64,000 bases of DNA from Chondrosia reniformis (Eukaryota; Porifera; Demospongiae; Chondrillida; Chondrillidae). Below are positions 34,664 through 44,915 of this stretch, in pieces. Where the stretch lies: positions 4,588,001-4,652,000 of the forward strand of contig OX359190.1 of assembly GCA_947172415.1 (NCBI GenBank), read 5' to 3'. The notes beneath the pieces were generated by a model, which did not search any database, was not told the origin of the DNA, and saw only the letters and a program-made list of their open reading frames with translations. The position numbers and the translations under genes were made by a program. Numbering within the stretch: position 1 is the first letter of the stretch; each line of letters begins with the position of its first letter.

Positions 34664-35170
34664 GGGAGTACGGTAGTACTCCCTATGTAGGGATGACACG
34701 GTTTTTTCGTTTTCCCCATACATTGGTATAGGAGCGAAATCCCGAAATAGGCCGAAAATCGACAAAACAAGGCTATGTATAGGTAAATATACAATATACA
34801 TACTCTAAATAGACCTTAAAAGCAAGCGAATATGTCCCGCTGGCGAAATAATAAACTTTAAAAATTCCCATTTTCGTCTTCTTCATATTCTTCTTCTTCT
34901 TATTCTTCGTCAGCCATAACTAAAAAACTATATAAGCTTTTGGACTAATTGTTACACGAAACTACTGCAAATTTTCCGAGCTGTATTCTTTTGTAGAAGC
35001 GAGAGCGATAACGCTATTATTGAGCATGGCGGTTTTCATGACCCTTGAGTCAAGGCCTCAATAAAGTCGCCATTTTAATGACGTCATAATCAGTCGAAGA
35101 TTGCGAAACCAAAATGATTTTAATTATACGTATCTAATTCCTAGCCCATGCTCCATAAAAAGTACAGAAA
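34664..35170 (+). mobile_element. MITE A, full-length copy in integrase intron 4
   Basis: Starts with the palindromic tip GGGAGTACGGTAGTACTCCC and ends near CATGCTCCATAAAAAGTACAG. About 500 bp, no ORF, inside the 1.2-kb fourth intron of the integrase, followed directly by MITE B. Confidence 0.8.
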
Positions 35171-35179
35171 CTAGAAATA

Positions 35180-35404
35180 TTAAAAATTTTCTACAAAAAT
35201 AGTGAAGATGTAGGGATGGCATAAAAAGTAGAGAAACAAGAAAGGGATGTTACACAGTGAAGCATTAGCTATACATGAATCCTACAAGCAAGGGTGTTGT
35301 ATGATTCATGCACAGCTAATGCTTCACTGTGTAACATCCCTTTCTTGTTTCTCTACTTTTTATGCCATCCCTACATCTTCACTATTTTTGTAGAAAATTT
35401 TTAA
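35180..35404. mobile_element. MITE B (hairpin), copy 3
   Basis: Palindrome with arms about 100 nt around TGAATCCTACAAGCAAGGGT. It directly follows MITE A, so the pair may move as one composite repeat. Confidence 0.8.
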
Positions 35405-35877
35405 TATTTCTTATATATATGTACGTACGTACATAGAACTAAACAGTAAATATATATATATATATTGTTCAAACACTGTGTGTAATATGTGTAAATTTGT
35501 ATATGTTTATATGTAGGAATATAAATGTATGTATATAGGGCATGGTATTCCCACAGAAAAAATCAGAGAACGATTTAGAGTGGCACCAATACAAGAAACA
35601 CAGATACCAAGTGAAGAAGATGCCATACGTGATTTTGCTCATGATGGTGGATCCCTTACATTGTTTCCAGAATTTGGGAAAGAAACTTTAAGTGGTCACC
35701 CTGATTTATTACAAATCAGGGAGGAAAGCTTTACTAAGAAATTTAACAATATGGAGGAGATATTCCACACTATTGTAAATGACAATGGGAGGCTATTCAG
35801 AGATGCCTTACTGTTTTATATTGACATTACTGCAAGATTGGCTGCTAGTTGCAACACTTTAAGTTAAAACTTATATA

Positions 35878-37096
35878 GTGCGAATTTGAGCAGATATCAT
35901 AATTTGCAAAATCTCATTGAAAACCTTTCATACATCTCTGTGAACACTGACATAGAGTTTCACATTCATATCTCTTCATTTGGAAGAGTTACAGCACTTG
36001 ATGTACTTTTTATTACTGCTATACGAAGTTAATGTATGGTGAGAGATAGGGCAAATTTGAGCAGATATCATAATTTGCAAAATCTCATTGAAAACCTTTC
36101 ATACATCTCTGTGAACACTGACATAGAGTTTCACATTCATATCTCTTCATTTGGAAGAGTTACAGCACTTAATGTACTTTTTATTACAATAAAAAAACAA
36201 TTCAAAGAAAATGAAAAAAGCAAATTGATTACAATCAGCTAAGCAGTTTAATTGTTTATTAAATAAGAGATGTTGTATTTAATTTCGTGGGACTTTGAAA
36301 TCCAACAAGGCCTCTTAAAATCCCTAAACATTCCGCAACGTGTGGTCTGGTGAGGACCTCTATTATATAGTGTCGACTTCTTCATTCTCTTCTTCGCTGT
36401 CACAATTACTGCTATCCTGTCCTTGTAGGCGCTTTAAGTACTGCTTCACTGCATACTCTGCCATAACGTTTATGCTTTCAAGGGGAAAGCGTGGCAGCTG
36501 TCGCTTTTCGCAGTACTGGCACGATTCGTGCCAGTCATGTGCTGATAAAGATTGAATCTGTATGGTACAGAATACAATGAATGGTTGTAATTACGAAGAT
36601 AATATGCACTGAACCCCTGTTGGACAGCCTGAAGACCTCATTTAACCTGGGTGGGAATCGAACCCACAACCTTTGACTAATCAACGCTCCACCTTGAACT
36701 ACCCAGGCTTCAGATGGAACAGGGCTTGCTACGTATACATATGATAATCTGCATACAACTAGGCGGCTATAGCTATAGAAAAGGAGGGGGTTGCTGGACG
36801 GTGGAACACTCATCCAATTATTTCTTTTAAAGTCAATACTTCTAAGCTAAATGTATGTCTGTCTACCTTTGCTCTGGCCAGTGATGTTTCGCTGAACTTC
36901 GAAGGTGCCTGCAATCGAAAAGTGTCCTCCTTCTAACTTAAGTATGAAAAGAGGCATTTACCAAGTATAAGCCCCTTCTGCTGTTTTTGCAGCCAAAACG
37001 ATGATTCCATTAATACGGTGGTTTGATATTTGCGTTTATAAACGTTATTTCAAATTTTTTACTTTGGAATTTGATTGGCCGGAAGATCCACGCACC
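35878..37096. repeat. Right long inverted arm
   Basis: Inverse of the left arm, beginning about 10 bp after the integrase stop codon and ending at the GGCTAC duplication. Contains about 1.9 units of the 171-bp repeat (to about 36,190), then unique arm sequence with the tRNA-like segment. Confidence 0.85.
36644..36709 (-). tRNA. tRNA-like sequence in right TIR
   Basis: Exact inverse of the 66-nt segment at 28,998-29,063, with the same shortened anticodon arm. The two therefore point into the element from both ends. Confidence 0.65.
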
Positions 37097-37102
37097 GGCT
37101 AC
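37097..37102. repeat. Target-site duplication GGCTAC (right)
   Basis: Matches 28,604-28,609. Confidence 0.8.
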
Positions 37103-37330
37103 CAACTAAACGATTTTGTTGGAAGTATAGCAAAGAAACAAAAGTAACTATTTTTGTGAAAATTGGTACGACCATTTTACTTTAGTAAATGTTAGTATAA
37201 GCTTGCGTTTTTCTCTAAACTGTTGTGTAATTTATTTTTTTTATTTGTAATTTATTTTATTATATTGTTTTCATTTGCCCATTACGTTGTACGGCTTCAT
37301 GTTACAGGAAGATATATATATATATATATC

Positions 37331-37815
37331 AGGGAGTACAGTAGTACTCCCTATGTATATAGGGATGACACGGTTTTTTTCGTTTTCCCCATACATCGGT
37401 ATAGGAGCAAAATCCCAAAATTGGCCAATAATCAACAAAACAAGGCTATGTATAGCTAAATATATAATATACATACTCTAAATAGACCTTAAAGGTAAGC
37501 GAATATGTCCCGCTGGCGAAATAATAAACTTAAAAAATTCCCATTTTCGTATTCTTCATATTCTTCTTATTCTTCGTCAGCCATAACTAAAAAACTATAC
37601 AAGCTTTTGGACTAATTGTTAAACGAAAATTATTGCAAATTTTCCGAGGTGTATTCTTTTGTAGAAGTGAGAGCGATAACGCTATTATTGAGTATGACGG
37701 TTTTCATGGTCCCAGAGTCAAGGCCTCAATAATTTCGCTATTTTAATGAGGTCATAATCAGTCAAAGATTGTGAAACCAAAATGGTATAAAATTATAATT
37801 CCTAGCCCATACTCC
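37331..37815 (+). mobile_element. MITE A copy
   Basis: Tip GGGAGTACAGTAGTACTCCC followed by the full MITE A interior, ending at TTCCTAGCCCATACTCCATA. It is not followed by MITE B, unlike the 34,664 copy. Confidence 0.8.
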
Positions 37816-37852
37816 ATACTTGCTAACACACACATGGGCTGTGGGGAAGCTT

Positions 37853-38056
37853 CTACGACCTGACGAAAGGGTTAGCAGTCGATTCTTTCAGTTTGCAATT
37901 TTGCATGGTCGTGTAGAGGGTATCCTTTACATTCTGCTCTTCTATTGATTTGCCCTGATATTTTGCATTGTTGACTTGCTGTTTGTTCCTTGGCAAGCTG
38001 CCCATGCTTTCCGCATCCAGTATTCCTCCGGAGAAATCAAACACTGCATTATACAC
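37853..38056 (-). pseudogene. Transposon-associated protein fragment
   Basis: The minus-strand ORF reads GSLPRNKQQVNNAKYQGKS, then LYTTMQNCKLKE and ANPFVRS. A 'LPR-x-x-QQV...LY-x-x-M-x-x-C-K...FVR' pattern recurs in transposon-linked ORFs of cnidarians and sponges as I recall. Short, no catalytic motif, likely a remnant. Confidence 0.4.
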
Positions 38057-38398
38057 ATTGGAGGGAGTGCTCGAGTTTGCTTAATCCTTCACCTTCTCCA
38101 GAGTGCTAGCCTTTGTTCTGATATATTCATCAGTGCTCTAGGCATTGTCATGGGGCAGCAGGCCTAGGGACACATCGACTCCCTCATTGACATACTGCAC
38201 CATAATACGTGGGCTCATCTTTCCTTTCCAATCTAAATGGATAATGGATAATAGTGAATAAATCATGCATGCCATTCTAATTGCATTCTGCTTGCAATTA
38301 GACAATACATCCACCCATGCATTGACTATTATCAAGAGTACATTAGAGATAAGAGTGTGCAACTGCATGCGTATCTCACCGGTGTTACTTCCCTTTGC

Positions 38399-38523
38399 TA
38401 AAGTGACGTAGTACCGTGTCACGTGTAGGCATGGTAATGACATTAATATTGTGATGTAACATAATATGGTCATAAGAAAACTGATGCCATGCCTACGCGT
38501 AACGTGATACTGCGTCATTTTAG
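38399..38523. repeat. Foldback repeat 1
   Basis: Arms AAGTGACGTAGTACCGTG...GTAGGCATGG and their inverse (CCATGCCTAC...TGCGTCATTTT) of about 38 nt around a 50-nt loop. Confidence 0.65.
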
Positions 38524-38567
38524 GTAATTATAAGTGATGTAGACAGCGTCATTTTAATTAATTACAA

Positions 38568-38695
38568 CTGATGTAGTATACCATGGCCAAGAGTGATGTA
38601 TAAAATTAATGATATCTTCCTTGGCCTTCGACCTCGGGAAATATCATTTACACATCACACTTGACCATGGCATAACTATTACATAGCTGCCCATG
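38568..38695. repeat. Foldback repeat 2
   Basis: Arms with ATACCATGGCCAAGAGTGAT and its inverse ATCACACTTGACCATGGCAT, with an inner GATATC...GATATTTCCC-type stem. Adjacent to foldback 1; non-coding. Confidence 0.6.
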
Positions 38696-39983
38696 CACTT
38701 ATGACCTCAGCTCACCTGTTAGCTCAAAGATTATCTGGGAAAACTCCGTTTGACGACTTATGCTTGAAGTAGGAGCGCTTCAGGCAGTGCACAGAGGAAC
38801 GTGTCACTTTAGGTGAACGGCTCCCTAACTTTCGCATGAAAGTCACTCCAGTGCTCCTGATAAGATCTTAAAGTTGCTCTGACATAATGTCAGGCCATTA
38901 CTTATTTTGATCAGACAAGTACCAGTCATGCCCTGATATAAATATACATACATTGCAGAAGCAATGGGTACATAAAACAGTGAGAATATGAATTTACAAG
39001 TGTGTGACAGAGTCTGATTGAACTTAAGAGTATATATAATTGAACATATACAACAGTGAGTACACAGTGAATGATTAGTAATAGTCTCTTGTACAGTTAA
39101 ACTTCATTCAGCTATCCAGGATTCCCAGTCTTCCAGTGCAAGAGTATAGGGAGTTTTCAATATTTTAATGTAGCTTTGAAACATGAAATTATGCTACATA
39201 TAATTTTCAGTTAAATATTTATATAAACTAACAAGTTTTATTTAATTTCTAGAGAAATCAAACATAATCTTGCAGTACATGAAATTATTACATTTTGTTG
39301 CTTTAAAGCAACAAAATGAATAAAGTGGGTGTATGAGCATTAATTGATTGTTACAAAGTGTCTACCCCATCTAATATTAATTCCATAATATTTCCCTACA
39401 CCGTCCAATACCAGCCATACAGTAAGCTGCTGCTTATACGGTGAAACCTCTCAATAATGGACAAGTTGGTGCAAAGGGACTTGTCCACTATTTGGAGGTT
39501 GTCCTTTACTGGGAGGTTTTCATAATAAAAGCTTTATGTCTGTATACAATGCTATCTGAAACAGGGTCAGCCATACGTACATTACTTTGTTAGTACATTC
39601 AAGATTAGTTGATAGGAGGCTTTTACTTCATTAACAGCTCTATCAATGTTCAGTGAAAGTGTATATATATATATATATAATACGGGTTCATACGCAACTA
39701 TTATAACACTTATTTTATACGTCGATGTATGTATAATACGAGTTCATACGCAACTATTGCGGCAGCCCCACGAGTTTTTAAACTCGAAATACTTGTTTCT
39801 GACTGTAACCGTAGCTAGATAAGGCCCTCTTTGTCCATTAAAAGAGGTATTTTGTATTACAAAAAGTCCTTGCGTGTTCAGGCAGAGTGTCCGTTATCCA
39901 GAATTCTGAAGTTGCCCACTATTCAGAAGCTGCTAATGTACTATAATAATAAGCTGGTACATTGCATAACACCCCTTCTCTTA
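38696..39983. other. Repeats only; no gene
   Basis: Contains a 26-bp perfect palindrome (ATTTTGTTGCTTT then its inverse, about 39,293-39,318). A pogo-terminus-like stretch (GGTGAAACCTCTCAATAATG, about 39,441) resembles the Tigger end at 49,144. A TATAATACGRGTTCATACGC repeat with the palindromic tag covers 39,660-39,808. No coding gene. Confidence 0.5.
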
Positions 39984-40123
39984 GGGTAGTTCTAAAAAGC
40001 TAAACAAAATGAACGAAACGAATCGAAACAGATACACCGGCCGAATATATGTAGATACGTAGCGCTATATACACATTTACTTATGTACATATAAAACAAT
40101 TGCTGGCTAGAAGACATCTTATA

Positions 40124-43100
40124 ATGACGTCACAAATTTATGACATGAGAATGGAAGAAGGACCCATTCAATATCCTGATGTTGTGGATTTAACCCAAGA
40201 TGTAAGTTGACAAATACTTTGTAATAAGTTTTTATGACCAATATTTGGTTCAATCATCACAAACATTATTAATTATGTGTATGTAGACTGACGGTGAAGC
40301 ATCACTAGAATAGTTTAATGACCCTGATACTCTATCAAAATACATACCAAGAAAGCAGCCAAAGTGTGAAATGTCAGATAAATTACATTGATATGCATTA
40401 CACAACAATTGTTTGCAAATATAGCATCATCTGTTAATTATTCTCTTTCACAGTGAATTTCCTGAAGAAAGCATCCTAGGTGGCTCAGGCCTGAAGTCAG
40501 TTGCTATGAAGTATATAAGTAAAAACTATATACATGAATACATAAATTGAAAACTTGCAAATTTATTTACTTAAGATTATTTGATGGGAGTGATATCGAT
40601 GCTGATGATGACTCACAATATTCCAAGGAATCCTCTAGTAGTGATGATTCAGAAGATGATTCCATCATCGACAACAGTGACACACCACTCTTTGAAAAGC
40701 CCACAAAGGGTATACAATAAAGCAACTGTTTCAGATTTTATTCGGTGCTTCAGAAAGGAGAGTGTGCTCTAAAAAGCCAGTTGGAGTTAAATCATTCGCT
40801 TCATAAATTGTTAATCTAACCAATCTGAATTTTGCCGATTCAACAGCAGATGATAATGGTATTTGGTGGGTATCAATGCCTCGGAGGTCTTATGAAGTCA
40901 AACAAATGGGCGATACTATTACTAGAGTTGAGGAAGTCAAGGATCCCGGAGGTGCAAATGTGTTCACCGTGTTTCGTCAGTATGGTACACATGCTGATAC
41001 ACCTGAGTTCAGAAGGATAATCACTTCTGTGTACAGTGACGAAAAGGGTAAACTTCGGTATGCAGTGGTTCAGTACTTCTTCAAAGGTGGAAAGAAGGTT
41101 CCTGTGATTTTGTCAAGCCATGGAAATGCAAGAAGTGACACATCACACTTGCAGACAGCATGAAGCATTCGTAAAAATATTGCAAAGCAATCATCATCAC
41201 TGGCAACTGTATCTCTCTCAGAGGTATATGCTGACCTTTTTGTCGATGCTGGAGGAATTTCAGAATGCCCATCTGTATCACAGCAGGCAGGAAATAGGAA
41301 ACAAATTTATAATGTTCGACAAATGGCAAAAACTGGGGATGAGAAGGATGATATCTACGCTCTCGCTTCCAGTCTTCAAGCCCATAGTAAGAAGACAGAC
41401 GGTTTCTTGAGGGAAGTAGTTTTCAGTCCGTTACCGCCTGCAGTTCTCTTTCATGACATTCAAATTCAGTCACTTCAAAGATACTGCTGCCAAGATTTCA
41501 GACATGGGCAGGCAATATTAGGAATAGATGCCACTTTCAATCTTGGTGACTTTTACGTTACAGTCACTACATTTCGTCATCCACAATTACGTCGAAAAGG
41601 AACTAAGGCATCACCAGTGTTCATGGGTCCTGTAATAATCCACATGCAACGAAGATTTTAAGATAACCATCACTTTTTTGCATGCTTGCAAAAGCACTGC
41701 CCTAAGCTAATAACACTGGCAGCTTATGGAACTGATGGTGAACAGGCCCTTGTTAAAGCCCTTGAGTTGTGTTTTCCAAATGCCGCTGGTCTGAGATGTT
41801 TTATTCACAAGAAAAAACATTGAGCACCATCTTCATGATAAGTTGCATATCTCCGCATATAATTGAAATCAAGTGTTGGCTGACCTGTTCGGGAAGAGAG
41901 ATGGGGCTAACTATTATGCTGGACTAGTGGATGCTGAATCAGAGGAAATACTTGACAATGACTTGAAAGTTTTAGAGAGTAGGTGGGAACGTCTAGCCCC
42001 TGGTTTTCATCGATGGTTTATCAGGGAACAATCCAGCGATTTCAAAAAGAGCATGATTTCACTGGTTCGCAGAAAAGCAGGTTTGGCAGCACCAGTAGAA
42101 ACATTCACCAATAATCCAAACGAAAGCCTTAATAGTACGATCAAAAAGTGGCAAAATTATGAAAAAAGTCATGGGTAGAGTTTATTGCGAAGCTTGAAAA
42201 GCTACCAAGGTCTCAATTTACTGTGGCACAAAAGGCAATTCACGGAAGTGGGGAAATGGAATTAGCCAATGCATATAAAAATCTTTTATAGATCCTGCAA
42301 AATGGTTAACAATGAGTGGGAGTGCTAGAAATGGGGCACTGTTAGAGGCAGGAGTGGGTTATATTACCACGGATAAAGACTCCATTGGAGCAGCATCACA
42401 GATACCACCATTATCAAACAATCTGAAAGAGGCCGGGATAGTAAGTATCCCCACGACCACTTTGCAGGCAATAGAAGAGAAGGCAAAGCAGCTCCTATAT
42501 GAAGATTCATCCATTGTACCAGCTCCTGGATCAGATAATGCCTATATGGTGAAAAGCTGGAGAGGAGAGAAGCCACATTACGTTGTTGTTAAACCTGAAG
42601 GAGCTGTGATGTGTGATTCCTCTTGCCCACAGTGGAGAGGGAGTAGATTGTGTTCTCACATAATAGCTGTAGCAGAGAAAGAAAATAGTCTATCTCAGTT
42701 GTTAACCAAGTTTACCAAATCGAAGAGGGAGATGAATTTAAGTCAACTTGTTATTACTCCTAAACAGAAAAATGCAGCTGGCTCAAAATCAGTGCAACCA
42801 AAGAGAAAAAGAAAGGAGGGAGAGAGACTGTCAAATGTTACTGATGTATTACCTCCACTGTGGAGGCAGCCAATTGGTCAAATCAATGGACAACCTCCAC
42901 AACCAACCAGAGAGTCATCTGCCATTGAGAGCCCACTTATAGCAGCTACCCAGCCGTCTTCTGGCCCTCTAGCAGCTACTCTGGTCCTCTAGCAGCTACC
43001 CAGCCCTTTTCTGGCAATCTAGCAGCTGCCCAACCCACCTCTGGCCCTCTAGCAGCTACTCAGCCCACTTCTGGCCCTCTAGCAGCTACTAAGCCCACTT

Positions 43101-43482
43101 CTGGCCCTCTAGCAGCTACTAAGCCCACTTCTACTTCAGGGAGACCAACAAATCAGGGCTCAGGTGTCCCTACAGCAAATCCCTTGTCTGGATCGCTTTG
43201 GCTGAAATTGTTAAACAACAACATGAAAAAGTGTGCTGGTTGTAGCTGTCCTTTGTAAAAGAAGCTTGTTTGGGCTTAGTTGTAGCAGCAGAAGACGATT
43301 TAATTCTGACATTTTCATCTGGTCGATCTGTTACAAAGAAAACCACCATCCATTTCCACCCTTTTAAATCATGTATCTTTCGAAAGTTCCCGAGGTTTGA
43401 GGCTTATCAGACAGCTTGTGATATGGATCTAACTTTGGAACAGAAGACACTTCTAGCAAGAACTCTTAATAGGCAGTTTTAA
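40124..43482 (+). pseudogene. MULE transposase with SWIM zinc finger, decayed
   Basis: Short 5' exons (from ATG 40,124, donor GTAAGT at about 40,202) lead to an acidic Ser/Asp exon (40,581-40,720). The main region has WWVSMPRRSYEVKQMGDTIT, then AILGIDATFNLGDFYVTVTT (first Asp) and YGTDGEQALVKALELCFPNA (second Asp). It ends with a SWIM-type finger, C-x4-C-P-x-WRGSRLCSHI (42,615-42,665). Stops at 41,161 and 41,659, plus at least one frameshift, break it. After the finger come a basic stretch and a Pro-rich 30-bp repeat, then a C-terminal block (TIHFHPFKSCIFRKFPRFEA, 43,270-43,482). The family cuts and pastes elements with long TIRs. Confidence 0.75.
42950..43135 (+). repeat. 30-bp minisatellite in the MULE ORF
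   Basis: Six units of CTGGCCCTCTAGCAGCTACT plus CAGCCCACTT-type sequence encode a Pro/Ala/Thr-rich decapeptide repeat in the frame following the basic stretch. Confidence 0.8.
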
Positions 43483-43779
43483 GTTTTAATGTAGGTAGTA
43501 TAGTAAGTTTATACTTATTGTATTCGTTGACTTGAATAATATAGTTAGATTTGAGACTGTAAATCAATTAACTCACGACTTAATTCTATAGGCGCTATTT
43601 GTCTTCCTTAGCTAACGCTAGCTTTTACTAACGATTGAAGATGCTGGTTTTTCTTTGCTACGTTGTATTCGTTCGGTCAATGCAGGTTGGTCTTTGCTTC
43701 GTTGTACATTTAGTTCCTATTTTGTTTCATTCGTTTCGTTTCGTATCGTTTCGTTTCGTTTCGCTTTTTAGAACTACCC

Positions 43780-44479
43780 ATTTATAATTAGGCCACTGTA
43801 TAAGATTTCTACAAGAAAAGCGGTGTGTAAGTTCCTCGGTCTTAAGTCCTTTTATGACAAAGATTTCAAAGTTATAAGTTAAGGTACGGTGACACAGCGA
43901 GCTGTGCAAATTGACTAAAGAAGTTTGTACGAAATTACTCTGTTTTACTGTACCTTTCAAGCTACCCCTAACCTGACTTATAATGTTAAAAATAATTTAG
44001 ACCGTAGCCCTAGACCTTCTAATAATTCATTCATGCTAGTGATACAAGCTAGTGATGTAAGCTCATCTCTTTTACAAATTAAAGTGTTTCTTAACGTTCT
44101 ATTGCAATGAGTCGCTTCAAAGACTCGCACATAGAAACTCATCCGAAACTGAAGGCTACACAAATAGACGACATAAAACACTAGAGTGTCTGTTAGGCCA
44201 CACCCTTTTCTAACAAACTGTTTCAGATACACAGTTTAGACACACGCATATCGCCTCTGTAAACTCGATTGCTTTAGTTTCACTCACCAAGTTCTGTGTT
44301 CCTCCTGTAACTTATCCGATTTGCGAACAATATAAAATCACTTTTAGGCAATACTTTGTCAATAGAACATTATGGTTATACCGCAACATCTTCAATATTA
44401 TATACGCAGGTACAGCGCACATTTCTCTACTAAAATACTCAAATCGGAAATATGAAGCCATACAACAGAACCACAAAAC
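43780..44479. other. No gene recognised
   Basis: Short ORFs only. One diverged unit of the 45-bp minisatellite at about 44,225-44,265. Confidence 0.4.
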
Positions 44480-44915
44480 GATAAAGGTCTACTTTTGTTT
44501 CGCAATCTCCAAGGTATCCTAGAGATGACGTCATTATTAAATGGCGGATGTATTAATGCCTTTGCTACGGAGGCTACAAAAACCGTCATGCCCAAATATA
44601 ATGTTATCGCTCTCGCTCTTGCAAATAAAAACAGCGGGGAAAATTTGCAATCGTTTCGTGTAACAATTAGTCCTAAAGCTTATATAGTTTTTAAATTATG
44701 GCTGGCGAAGAAGAGAAATAAGAATAAAAAGAATAAGAAGAAGAATATGAAGAAGACGAAAAAGGGAATTTTTAAAGTTTGTTGTTTCACCAGCGGGACA
44801 TATTCGCTTGCTTTTAAGGTCTATTTAGAGTATGTATATTATATATTTAGCTATACATAGCCTCGATTTTCGGCTTATTTCAGGATTTTGTTCCTATGCC
44901 CATGTATGGGGAAAA
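44480..44915 (-). mobile_element. MITE A (reverse), interrupted by the kinase element
   Basis: Reverse copy that breaks off at ATGGGGAAAA (44,906-44,915). The missing tip (AAAACAAAAAACGTGTCATC...CTCCCTG) is found at 47,697-47,742, on the far side of the inserted segment. Confidence 0.75.

Larger units (their letters stand above)
32935..35867 (+). pseudogene. Integrase-type transposase, five exons, one stop
   Basis: Exons: 32,935 to about 33,150; 33,432-33,757; 33,885-34,032; 34,130-34,346; 35,539-35,867. All borders are GT-AG with compatible phase. Exon 1 gives a helix-rich HTH (WTYEKISEELRRKFPYLSER). The catalytic core reads LHIDQNEKL (first Asp) and AIDGYSKAVLG, then IRVDQGKEW (second Asp) and NHAIERYWVEIN (Glu), so D-D-E is intact. 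NYPIKKVL and AWNNHPIPG follow. A TAA at 33,603-33,605 within exon 2, just before the core, breaks the ORF. The fourth intron carries a MITE A plus MITE B insertion. It would catalyse cut-and-paste of the surrounding element. It is distinct from the integrase at 7 kb but of the same broad group. Confidence 0.8.
28610..37096 (+). mobile_element. 8.5-kb integrase-type DNA transposon with long TIRs
   Basis: The ends GGTGCGTGGATCTTCCGGCC and its exact inverse lie at 28,610 and 37,096. GGCTAC flanks both (28,604-28,609 and 37,097-37,102), a 6-bp target duplication. The inverted arms run about 1.2 kb each; the left arm continues into a 171-bp tandem array. Between the arms are an ML-domain fragment (-), a RING-like gene (+) and a five-exon integrase (+). 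A 6-bp duplication with an integrase recalls the IS3EU group, and also Polintons. No polymerase, ATPase or capsid is present and the size is half a Polinton, so I do not call it one. The insertion is old enough to have gained a MITE pair in an intron and a stop in the integrase. Confidence 0.85.
39984..43779 (+). mobile_element. MULE-type transposon
   Basis: Inverted termini GGGTAGTTCTAAAAAGC at 39,984 and 43,779 (17 bp exact), continuing into looser similarity with the GAAACGAAACGA-rich inner TIR. No convincing 8-10-bp target duplication is visible. The interior carries the decayed MULE transposase. Confidence 0.8.

Noticed and set aside
28610..37096. Polinton/Maverick
   Set aside because: The 6-bp duplication and integrase would fit, but there is no protein-primed polymerase, ATPase, protease or capsid gene, and the length is only 8.5 kb.
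39984..43779. 8-10-bp target duplication expected for a MULE
   Set aside because: Flanking bases on the two sides do not match at any reasonable length, so no duplication is claimed.
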